A stretch of 64,000 bases of DNA, taken from Limonium bicolor (taxonomy: Eukaryota > Streptophyta > Magnoliopsida > Caryophyllales > Plumbaginaceae). Position numbers and translations under genes: made by a program. Position 1 is the first letter of the stretch. Each line of letters starts with the position of its first letter. The stretch covers positions 140,805,296 to 140,869,295 of the forward strand of contig CM041776.1 of assembly GCA_023374045.1 (NCBI GenBank), written 5' to 3'. Positions 20,564 to 30,298 of the stretch are shown one piece after another. The notes below the pieces were generated by a model. It saw only the letters and a program-made list of their open reading frames with translations, was not told where the DNA came from and searched no databases.

Positions 20564-20732
20564 TATTTATTTGAGCGGGAAAAAACTTTCCTTAAAGCCC
20601 GATTTTTGAGCTCCCTCTTTCTTCTTCTACTGCCCCTTTACTTCGACTGTTCTTCTTCTCTCGCTCCCCTGCCGCTGTGTACTACCTTGTCTTTCATTGC
20701 CGTCGCCCTTTGATCCTTTGTTAGGCTTGACA

Positions 20733-23700
20733 ATGCCTTCTTCCTCCGCAAAACAAATAAACTCGCTGCTAAATTTCCGCCCGCCATTGAGGGCAATTCA
20801 GGGCTCTCGCTCTTCCAACGGCTTTCGCCCCTCGTATCTGAAGTTCACAAGACCCTTCCTATCTGGGCGTCAACCCTCTCCCTCCTCTCTCAATTACTCC
20901 TCCCTTTGCGATTGTCTCAGGGATGTCGAAGCCCCACTTGGCACGCAGATTTACCTTCCATCCTCCGACTCTCACCCTAACAACAATTTTGGCCGTGGGT
21001 ACGTAGTTTTCGCTGATTTTTTCCGCTCCGGTCTGACCATTCCCCCGCACCCTTTTGTGCTGGGCTTCCTCCTTCGCCGCTGCTGCACTCTTGCTCACCT
21101 TCACCCAAAGGCCATTTCGCACCTCCACGCCTTTGTTTCTCTTTGCGAGGGAAGCAAAATTCGGCCGGAAGGTACCGATTTCGTCCGGTTCTTCACAGTT
21201 AGGGCTGACCCGGATAGCTTAACCCTCATCGCGAAGGCTGGATACTCCCTTTTCGACTATAAGAAGGCTCACGAGTGGGGGTCACGGTGGTTCGTTATTG
21301 TTCCTCCATCTGGCCGAGTATTGGGCGTCCCATACTGCGCTGAAGTTGTCAAAGGTCAGCTAATCAGCCCCCAAACCCCTCCGGCTGAGCTGCCCATTTC
21401 GAAGGTTCTGAGGGCACTAAGCAAGAAACCGCCGACTGTCGAGGCGTTTTTACAAAGGCACGTTTGTCTTCTCTGAAGACATATCACAGTAATGGCCTTA
21501 AACTCTTAGTTCAAATTCTGTCATTCCTATCGGTCTTCTTATTGTTTTGACATGTTGTATGTAGATTTCTTCCAGAAGGGGGACAAGTTCGGCCCCTTTC
21601 ATAGCTGGAACTTCGTCACCTTCAAGAATGGGGACGAAAAAATCAATTATTACGACACGCTGGATGCGGCTACTGATGCGGCCGAGCAGCTTTTGTAGAG
21701 TGCTCCTCCGGCAAAGCGCTCCAGGCAAGAAGCCGGGGATGACCAAGCCGGTCACTCAAAGAAAAAGAAGAGGCTAGAATCTCCTGAACGTGCTGACGCC
21801 GGGCTGTCAGGTACATGGCATGTGAGCCCCAAGTCTGGGCGCCGTGTCCTCCTTCCCCTTACCCCTGGTTCGGGTTTAGACCTTGGTTCTCGCCTGGGGC
21901 GGGAGTCCGGTCATCCGACTCCTATTTGCGAGCAATTTCCTGATTTGACGGGTTACTTTTCCTCAGATCCCGCTCAGGAAAACATCCTGGAGGCCACAGA
22001 CTTCTGTGCTGGTCCTTCGGCTGAAGAAGGTTTTGGTTGTTTCGCCACTTTTTCCTGTTCTTTACTTCTCTTCCCTTTTAGTATCCTTCCACTTCCAGTT
22101 TCAACCTTCTGGTCCTAACTGTTTTTATTATTGCGGCAGTCCCCGCTCCTGTCAAGAAAAGACTAAAAAAGAAAACTACATCAAAGCCGAAGGCCACAGA
22201 GCTAGGGGCATCAGGAGAAGGACAAACCCTGGTGATCCCGAGGCTTCAGGATCATTCTCCATTGATGTTGCTGCGGCCATGGATGCGGCAAGGGATAGAG
22301 CAATGGAGTATCACCAGGTGCCGGAGGATCCTGAGCTCCGGAGTAAGCAGAGAGAGGACTACATAGCTTCTTCTTCTTCTTCCCCTCCTCCTCCTGCTCA
22401 GGAGTCCTATACTGGACCCTCCCAAAAGGAAGGGTGGTTCTACCATTGCGGGCACCCTCTCCCTTTGATAACCTACGACTCTGCCAAGTACTCCTCCGTT
22501 TGGAAGGAGGCAATAAAGAGATGTGGTCATCCAGACGGGATCTTTGCTCCTCCAGCAACCTTTACTGCTACCAAAAAAAGGCTGCGGATCGGAGATGGGG
22601 GGGCAGATGCTATCATGCGGCATTCCCTCCTGATAAATGAAGTGTTTGACATGATGTGGGGGGGAATCTTTCAGGTTAGCATGCGTATCCCTTTTGTGTT
22701 TCTCTTCTGCTTTGGTTTGGCTTTTTCCTTGTTTTTATGAATTTTGTTTTTTTTAGGTGATGTCCATGGCCCAAAGTGCTGAGGTTCACTTTGGCAACCT
22801 TCAATCCAGGCTTCGCTATGAGGAAAGCCGAGCCAATAATGTTGAAGAGGAACTGAAGCTGTCCCGCTCTTCTCATGATGCTTACATTGACCAGGTTGAG
22901 TACGAGATCGACCGTAAGGCAAAGGAGAGAACTGAGGCAATAAACAACCTGCAGTTGTCCCGGCGAGAATGCGAGCGTCAGCGTGATGAGTATGAGTTGC
23001 AGCTGAAGAAACTCCGGAGGAGAACTTCTCTCTAAGAGGCCGGATCAAGGAAGCTGATAATACTTTGATAGAGGTATGAAACCATCTCTTTTTCCTTGAT
23101 AAAGATAAGCTGATTCGGTCCTTCTTTGACCTAGATATTATGCTGGATCAGGTGCGCTCTATGCACCGGAATGAAGTGAACTCTCTTCAGGCTGACAAAC
23201 CTTTTTCTATCAGGAGAGGAACTCTTTCAAGCAGGAGGCTGTAACGCTCGAGCTGGAGAAGCAAACTCTTCAACGGAGAATTAAGCCCTTGTGAAGGAAA
23301 AAGAAAAGCTTATGCAGGAGCTTGATCGCCTGTCGGAAGAAAAGGCCGCACTGGAAGAGCAGTCGAGGTCCTCCTTTGATCAAGAGAAGCAGTCTCTGCT
23401 CCGAGATTGCTCTCTTTTGGAAGAGGAGAAGAAAACCATTGCTGCGGATAAAGCTGCCCTGATAGAAGAGAGGACCAGGCTGGAGGAGAGAATAAAAGAG
23501 CTGGAGGAAGCCAAGTCTCGCTCTCAAGCCGAGAATACTGAGCCATCGGGCCATGGTAAACTTTCAGGCCTTCGACTTTTGTTTCTCCTTTTGCCCTTTC
23601 TTCTTCTTATTCTTTTTTTTGTGTTCCGGCTAGGCTTGAGTTCTGCCAACTTACTGAAGCACGTCACCTAGTTGAGTGGTCGGGTAGCCCGCGCTAAGGA

Positions 23701-24198
23701 GGAGCTGTCATTTGCCAATTCTGAACGTGATAAGTATCGAGCCCAAGTCCTGACCCTTGAATCTCAAGTGGCCAGGCTCAAGTCATTTTCCCGGCAATCT
23801 CAGGAGGAGATACAGAAGCAAGGCAACATTAACGCCCATCTAAAGGAGTCCTTCGCTTCTCAGTGTCGCCGGATAGTTGATATTTGCCAGCAGATTGTTT
23901 CGGATCACTCTCTCGAGAAAGGAGAGTTGTTGGATGATGATCTGTACAACAAGCTGGAGTTCAAGGCTGTTGCCCAGAAGTCCAACTTCTTTTTGGAGCT
24001 CGAGAGGTTCTGCCGCAGTCCCGGAGAGACATTTTTTGGCGCCGGCGAAGCCTCATTCCTTCCAGCTGGAAGCAACATCCTACAATCTGCTGGAGGGATG
24101 CAGCGTCTTTCTAGGAGGTCTAAGTCTTCTGAGAGTGTGGCTGGTAGCGGCGATAGGTTGTTAGCTTTGAAAAAGAAGCTGTAGAGAAAGTGGAATAG
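20733..24198 (+). pseudogene. Antisense gene of unit 2, transposase_28-like coiled-coil protein
   Basis: Second copy of the gene at 9441. The N-terminal domain is better preserved here: a 259-codon frame (20697-21476) covers DVEAPLGTQIYLPSS, FRSGLTIPPHPFVLGFLLR, EGTDFVRFFTVR and HEWGSRWFVI. The acidic/Ser/Pro-rich middle and the Glu/Lys coiled coil follow in exons matching unit 1, with the same GT...AG borders. Breaks differ from those in unit 1: a TAG replaces a Gln codon in the exon after the last intron (23669), a TAG near 21697 replaces a Lys codon, and 1-base changes occur near 23015, 23270 and 24167. Because the two copies carry different lesions, the ancestral gene was probably intact when the units formed. 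Confidence 0.7.
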
Positions 24199-24559
24199 AA
24201 GTTTTTTTTATTTTTAGAGGAGTTTTTGTTTCGGCATGTATTTTTTGTGTTTGCTGAATGATCATATTTTGTAACTGTTTTTACCCCACACTTTGGGAGA
24301 AGTATAAGCTATATTTTTCACCATCTTTAGTTACTTGTCCGCCGGAGTACCTCTTTTGAGACAAGTTTCCTATTGCCGTGATATCTCTCTCTTTTTTTTA
24401 ACGGCGCACGTATGGTTATCTTATGCAAGTTATGCCAGTGTAGTATTCATTTTTTATAACACAAGGGGCTTGCGGTTTTGGAATTTTGTTCCGGCCGGAC
24501 CCTTTTTTTCCTTTCAAAGTATGGTTATCTATGGTTTTTAGCCGGATTTTTTAGGATAT

Positions 24560-24912
24560 GGAGTATAGGAACCTGCGGCCTGTTGGCCGACGCCTATTTT
24601 CAAGGCATGATAGCCTGCGGCTCATTAGCCGGATGTTTCTTTCAAGGCGTGATAGCCTGCAGCTCGTTGGCCGGATGCTTCTTTCAAGGCGTGATAGTCA
24701 GCGGCTCGTTGGCCGGTGCTTTCTTTTTTCTTTCTAGGCATGATAGCCCGCGGCTCGTTGGCCGGATGTTTCTTTCAAGGCGTGATAGCCTGCGGCTCGT
24801 TGGCCGGATGTTTCTTTCAAGGCATGATAGCCTGCGGCTCGTTGGCCGGTACTTACTTTCAAGGCATGATAGCCTATGGCTCGTTGGCCGGTGCTTTCTT
24901 TTTCTTTCACTT
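24560..24912 (-). repeat. Tandem array between pol and antisense gene, unit 2
   Basis: About 7 copies of the unit found in the array at 13285, with the same GATAGCCTGCGGCTCGTTGG core. It is half the size of the unit 1 array while the flanks are nearly identical, so copies were gained or lost after the units separated. Confidence 0.9.
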
Positions 24913-24948
24913 CCCAAAATAATACCTTTTATTGAAAAGTTATAAATT

Positions 24949-26465
24949 TTACACATAGAACTTTTTCAGACATTCTCCATGCCAAGAATGCGGCAATTCG
25001 TACCCTTCACCTATTTTTCAAGCGGTATGAAGCTCGTCCCGTCTTCTGGTGTATGATGTACGGTCCTTCCCATTGGGGTTCCAGCTTCTTGGGTTGCCTA
25101 ACCTCTCGGAGAACTAATTCTCTGGGGCAAAACTTCGTTCTTTTATCCTCCTGTTGAAATATCTTTCTACCTTGGATTTATCTTTCGCCATCCTTACTGC
25201 GGCGGCCATCCTGGTTTCTTCAAGGAGGTCTAGGTGATCCTGTACCCCTTGATTGTTGACCTCTTCGTCATATGATTCCCACCTTATGGATGGCACCACA
25301 ATCTCCGCCGGAATGACGGCTTCCAAACCATATGTCAATCTGTAAGGCGTTTCTCCCGTCGGGCCCCCTTTCTGTCGTTCTGTACGACCAAAGGACCTGG
25401 GGTAACAATTCTGCCCACTTTCCTTTCTTCTCATCGAGTTTCTTCTTTATCGCCCTTACTATTTGCCCGTTCGCATTCTCGACCTGCCCATTTGCCTGAG
25501 GGTGAGCTACTGATGCAAATCTTAAGTCGATCTTCCATTCTTCACAGAATTCTCGGAAGCTTTCGCAATTGAACTGTGTTCCATTATCAGTTATTATTGC
25601 TTTCGGTATACCAAACCTGCATACCACATACTTCCAGATGAATTCTTGTGACTTCCTAGCCGTGATGGAGATAGTAGGCATTGCTTCGACCCACTTTGTG
25701 AAGTAGTCGATGGCAACGTACATGAATTTGAACCTCCCTGGTGAAGCTTCCGGGAATGGGCCCACAATGTCCAACCCCCACATAGCAAAGGGAATTGGGC
25801 AGAGAATAGATTTTTGCTCCGCCGGAGGAGTATGTATCTTGTTTCCATGCTCTTGACACTTGCGACATTTTCGTATATATTCCTTGCAATGCTCCATCAT
25901 TTTTGGCCAAAAATATCCGAGTCTCAAGATTTTGTGGGTTGTGGTCCTTTCTCCTTGGTGATTTCCACAGAGCCCATCATGTATCTCTCTTATTAATTCT
26001 GCTCCTTCAGCTATGGTAACACACTTCAGTGCTGGTCTTGCAAAAGATCGCTTATACAGCTGGTTATCCTCAATAAAAAATGATGCGGCCCGCCTTTTTA
26101 TTATCCTGGCCTCCTTTTCTCCTTCCGCAGCTTTCCTTGCCGTATGTAATCTATGATTGGAGTCATCCAGGATTCTTCTTTGTCACCTATCTCCACCGCA
26201 AACACCTGAGTTCCTTCTATACTTGGGGAAGTTCTGATTTCTAGCCATATCTCATTGGGTACCTTTTCGGCCATACTTGCCAATTTGGCTAAGGCATCAG
26301 CTTCGACATTCTCTTCGCGGGGAAGGTGTTTTAGCTCGCATCTTTGGAAATTTGCTTTAAGTTCCTGGACCTTGAGCAAGTACCCCCATAGTTTTTCCTC
26401 TTTGACTTCATAGATGTTGTCGTTTTGTCTCGCCACCAACATAGAGTCCGAATACACCTCTAATT
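24949..26465 (-). pseudogene. Unit 2 pol, second exon: archaeal-type RNase H C-half and integrase
   Basis: Same domain order as 13943-15485. The stretch from the zinc finger through DDE (GLDIVGPF, TDNGTQF, Glu of NGQVENANGQ) is open over 25268-25927. The C-terminus ends KKFYV and TAA, as expected for Tat integrases. Breaks: a missing G near 26128 (TTCCGCAGC where unit 1 has TTCCGGCAGC), shifts near 25345-25370, and a base lost near 25124. Confidence 0.8.
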
Positions 26466-26556
26466 CTGTTAAAAATAGGTTATATTCTCATAAGTTTTAC
26501 TTCAGACAGGATTTTATAAGAATGAAAAAACAGAGAAGGCATCTTTTCTATGGAAC
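26466..26556 (-). other. Candidate intron inside archaeal-type RNase H, unit 2
   Basis: The 91-nt counterpart of 15486-15576, with the same GTTCCATAG donor side and TTTTTAACAG acceptor side, in phase 1. Both junctions and the in-frame stop are conserved. Confidence 0.7.
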
Positions 26557-28916
26557 CTGTCGCCCCGAGGGCTGTAGCTACTTCCAAACCCTGGATAAGG
26601 GCTTCGTATTCGGCTTCATTATTAGTAACGTCAAAGTCCAGTCGGAAGGCATAATTCAAGCTTTGCCCACTCGGCGCCTGTACCACTATTCCAGCTCCTG
26701 CCCACTTTTGCATCGAGCTCCATCAACCAAGATGATATATGGACTTTGAGTCTGCTTCTTTTCTTTTGCAAAGTTTGTCTCCGTTATGAAGTCTGCTAAG
26801 GCCTGAGCTTTAATCGCCGTTCTGGGCAAGAAGTGAATTTCATATTGTGTCAGCTCTACTGTCCAGCTTACCATCCGGCCGGAGGCATTCGGATTGTTCG
26901 CAATTTGCTTGAGCGGCCAATTGGTCCTGACAAAGATTCGATGTGACTGGAAGTAGGGTCGTAGTTTTCTTGACGCCACCACCAGTGCAAACAAGATTTT
27001 CTCTATGTTAGTGTACCGTCCTTCTGTCGGGCTCAAGATTTTGCCCGTATAGTAAACTGGTACCTCCCTTTTCTCTTCCATGATTAAGACAGCTGCAACC
27101 GCCCAATCTGTTGCGGACAAGTAAAGATATAGATCCTGTCCCGGGGCAGGTACACCCAATTTAGGTAGATCCCGAAGCATCTCCTTGATCTTTTCAAATG
27201 CGTCTATGCACTCTTGTCCCCACTGGAATTTGCTGTTCTTCCTTAGAATATTGAAGAACGGGATCGATTTTTCTTGAAGCTTAGAACAAAACCTGCTTAA
27301 TGCTGTGAGTCTTCCGTTCAAAGCTTGGACATCTTTGATATTTCTTGGAGGAGAAAGGTCGAGGATTGCCTGACTTTTTTCCGGATCGACTTCAATACCT
27401 CGTTGCCCAACAATGAAACCAAGAAACCTCCCTTTGGTTACACCAAACACACACTTTTCTGGATTTAGCTTGATTTGGTATTTATCCAGAGTGTCGAATG
27501 TTTCTTCTAAATCCTTCATGTGTTGTTCTTTTGACGGACTTTTTACAACTATATCATCAACGTAAGCCTCCACATTTCGAGCAATTTGCTGACAAAATAC
27601 TTTGTCAATCATTCGTTGAAAAGTGGCCCCTGCATTCTTTAGGCCGAAGGGCATTACCTTGTAACAGAATGTTCCGGCTGAAGTAATAAAGGATGTCTTT
27701 TCCGAATCGTCTTCTTTCATTTTTATTTGATTATAACCGGAGAAAGCATCCAGAAAACTTAACACAGAACTCTGGGCAGTTGAAACCACCAATCTATCTA
27801 TTGATGGCAGGGGATAGAAATCTTTAGGACATGCCTTATTTAAATCTGTGAAATCCACACACATTCTCCATTTTCCATTTGCTTTTTTCACCATGACAAC
27901 ATTAGCCAACCATCGTGGGTACGCAACCTCCCTGATGAAACCGGCCTTGAGGAGTTTTTGGACCTCGGTTCGTGCGGCTAAATCTCTTTCTTCCCCTATT
28001 ACCCTTTTCCTTTGCCTGACCGCCGGATGTTTAGGGTCTACCCTGAGCTCATGCCGGATAACGCTTGGGTCTATACCAGGCATCTCGTCCGTGCTCCAAG
28101 CGAATGTTGCCCTTCTTTTTTCCAGGAACCTCATTAAGTGAGTTTGCTCTCCACTGTCAAACGCAGTTCCTATTTTAAAAAATTTAGAAGGGTCAGATTT
28201 TAAATGTACCTCTCTAGGGAAATCTTGGGCTGTTCGACATCCTTCCTTTTCTTGACTCGGCCCTGGGAAGAAGGCAACTTTCCCTTGAATTCCTTGTCCG
28301 ATCCCACAGTCTTGACCACCTCCTCACTAGGAAGGGTGTCCATGATGCGGACTTCACACATTCGGGCCATCTTTTGGCTTCCTCTTATCGTAACCACCTT
28401 CCCGTGTGAGGTTAAATATTTCATTTTTAAGTGATGAGTGTTGTGGATGGCTTGAAAGCATTGATTCCTGGCCTTCCAAGGTACATGTTATATCCAGAAA
28501 GACTGGCACAATAAAAGCCGTGAGTCTCTCTGTCCTTCTTTCGTCTCCTTGGCCCAAGGTCATTGTGAAATCTATACTGCCGGAAGACGTGGTAGAGACG
28601 CCTCCTACAAATCCTCCCAGAACCGCCGAATAGGGCTTGATCCGGTCCTCAGGTATCTCCAACTTCCTAACCGCCTCGGCTGATATGACATTTGCTCCGG
28701 CCCCACTATCAATTAAAAATCCCTCCATCATTCGATCGTTTACCTGTGCACGAATGACAAGTGGATCGTTGTGCGAGTATAGCACTCCATCCTCATCCTC
28801 GTCGGAGAAGAAAATTGGAGGAAAACTTCCCTTTTTGGCGATTTTCTTCTCCGGGAGCTCTTGATGTACTTGATGAATGTGCCTTTTTCTTTCATTAGGG
28901 GTTAGCGGTCCTACCT
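26557..28916 (-). CDS. Unit 2 pol, first exon: protease, RT, RNase H, archaeal RNase H N-half
   Basis: The longest clean gypsy frame in the window is 26686-28134 (482 codons). In order: [64 protein letters not shown] and the catalytic [11 protein letters not shown] of reverse transcriptase; then the thumb (LGFIVGQRGIEVDPEK) and a first RNase H. In that first RNase H the late acidic position is Asn (FVRTNWPLK), so it is probably catalytically weak. The second RNase H follows, with ILVDGARCKSG. Protease lies upstream at 28354-29064 with LIDSGAGANVIS. One missing C near 26700 ends the frame before the NNEAEYEAL block, and the protease-RT linker has small shifts near 28205-28370. RT would copy element RNA to cDNA in virus-like particles. 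Confidence 0.8.
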
Positions 28917-29154
28917 CTGAAAAAAGTCCTGTGAGTTTTCTTAGAGAAAGTTTTGTTAGCTTTCTTCTTGGGAAAAGAGGGGGTTTGTTAATAGTAAAAA
29001 ATGCAAAAAGAATGGAAATTTTATTCTCCTTTTGGCAACATGATCTTTGACAACTATGTGACACAAAATTTTCATCTTAAAGCAGGCTACAAATTGTAAC
29101 TCCGAATGTTATCCTGAATGAAAGGAGAAAACTTTTACTCTCCTTTTTACAAAC
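28917..29154 (-). other. Candidate intron between gag and protease, unit 2
   Basis: 238 nt with donor AACAG/GTTTGT and acceptor TTTTTTCAG/AGG, matching 17933-18204 but shorter by one repeat of about 33 bp. Phase 1 in both units. Confidence 0.5.
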
Positions 29155-29539
29155 CTGTTATCATTCCCACTGATTTGCTGGGATCAAGCCTGGGTGAACC
29201 TCTTCCTCTTGTCGCCCTCGAGGTGCATTCTGGGTACTACCCTGTTGGCCGCCGTATTGCCTTTGTGCTCCGGCTACCTGCTTTCATTTCTTCTTATTTT
29301 CTTCGATGATTCGAAGTTCTTTGGCCAAGGTAGCACAGTTTACAGTCCGTGGCTGCGGTTCCCGTGGTACTCGCAGAATGCAACCGGAATTCCCCCTACG
29401 GCGGCTTTCTATGCTGGGGAAGGTACCCTTCTCTTCCTGCAGTGGCATACTTCCTTGGGTCAATGTAGACAATGTTTCTTGCCCCCTGGTGTTGTGCCCC
29501 TTGAGAGGAAGATCCGGCGGTAGACTTGCCATAATATGG
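29155..29539 (-). pseudogene. Unit 2 gag, C-terminal fragment
   Basis: Only the nucleocapsid end of gag remains: YIDPGKYAAAVREG-type sequence next to the break and RTVNCATLAKELRIIEENKKK after the zinc-finger-like motif. Cut at 29539 by the start of copia A. Confidence 0.7.
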
Positions 29540-30258
29540 TGTTGATGACTTAAGTTTTGTAGATGATTGCCTCCTCAGTCAAAGTAGCGATGCAGAGAAA
29601 CTAGGTGCGATACAGAAAGACGTTCCACTATCACAGTTCGAGTACCTCTGTAGAAGCATCTGTCCACGAGTTCTATATGCCAAGAAACGCGATGTTACTA
29701 AAGTAGTTGCGGAAATCTCGCATAGTTGGAGCAATAGCAAAACGTGAGAACGTGACGCACAAGGAGGTCCACAACTCCGATACTTGCGGAACCAACCCAA
29801 GAGTCGTTTTACTTGAAGACTTCACCGAAGATTTAGGAGATCGTTACCAAGATATAAGCATGCGAATGTAATTAGTTAATTTGTGCATTCGAGATTATTC
29901 AGAGAGAAACTTCACCCTTGAGAGAGAAAATATTCTTGAGAGATCTTAGTGAGATAGTGTCAATTAGCTTAGGTATTTATTACCTAGAGAGCACACATAG
30001 AACACTCCCCTTTACTCCTTGTTACGCATTGATCAAAGCCGAGAGTAGAGCGAGTGTTGGATGAGACAGAATACTTCTGTCGAATCCCAAGATAGGAAGC
30101 CAGGTTATAATTCACATTGAGTTTCAATACAAGCAGAATCCTATCTTGTTAAGTTTAAACAAAAGCTTCCGCGTTATTTTGCACACCTTTACTCTTCAAG
30201 CAGAGTTGGTCTGAGACTAACACCTCAGACCTACTCGGTCAGCACCCCGATCCCATCA
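29540..30258 (+). repeat. 5' LTR of copia A
   Basis: TGTTGATGAC...CCCATCA, 719 bp, nearly the same as the other three copia LTRs in the window. It differs at the start (GATGAC where the others have GAAGAC). It ends two bases before the primer-binding site. The TATA box region reads CCAAGATATAAGC, two bases shorter than in the other LTRs. Confidence 0.85.
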
Positions 30259-30260
30259 AG

Positions 30261-30272
30261 TGGTATCAGAGC
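30261..30272 (+). other. Primer-binding site of copia A
   Basis: TGGTATCAGAGC, complementary to the 3' end of plant initiator tRNA-Met, the standard primer of many plant LTR retrotransposons. Confidence 0.9.
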
Positions 30273-30298
30273 TTGCGTTGGCTGACAAATCTCTCAAA

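Larger units (their letters stand above)
8428..20696 (-). mobile_element. Full-length Retand-like Tat element (unit 1)
   Basis: A gypsy LTR retrotransposon of about 12.3 kb read on the - strand: 5' LTR 19717-20696, primer site, gag, protease, reverse transcriptase, RNase H, archaeal-type RNase H, integrase, tandem array, then an antisense (+ strand) gene, then the 3' LTR 8428-9404. Dual RNase H plus an antisense extra gene near the 3' end is the known layout of Tat-lineage relatives such as Retand and Grande. By eye the two LTRs differ by a few per cent. gag and pol carry many 1-2 base indels, so this copy is not autonomous as written. The left flank (GTGAT, 8423-8427) cannot be matched to a right-hand target duplication because the right LTR continues into unit 2. 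Confidence 0.85.
19717..20696 (-). repeat. LTR shared by unit 1 and unit 2
   Basis: 5' LTR of unit 1 and, at the same time, 3' LTR of unit 2. It starts TGAAAAGTACATC at 19717, next to the primer-binding site. The outer end at ...GTCTTTCA is inferred as for 8428-9404. About 980 bp. Differences from 8428-9404 are scattered substitutions and small indels, by eye about 3 per cent. Confidence 0.75.
19717..29539 (-). mobile_element. Second Retand-like unit, 5' end missing (unit 2)
   Basis: Repeats the internal part of unit 1 in the same order and strand and shares the middle LTR with it. It ends abruptly at 29539 inside gag (equivalent to about 18590 of unit 1), where copia A begins. The 5' LTR, primer site and the first half of gag are therefore absent. 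Its reverse transcriptase frame is better preserved than in unit 1. LTR-internal-LTR-internal layouts usually come from unequal recombination between LTRs; assembly duplication is the alternative. Confidence 0.8.
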
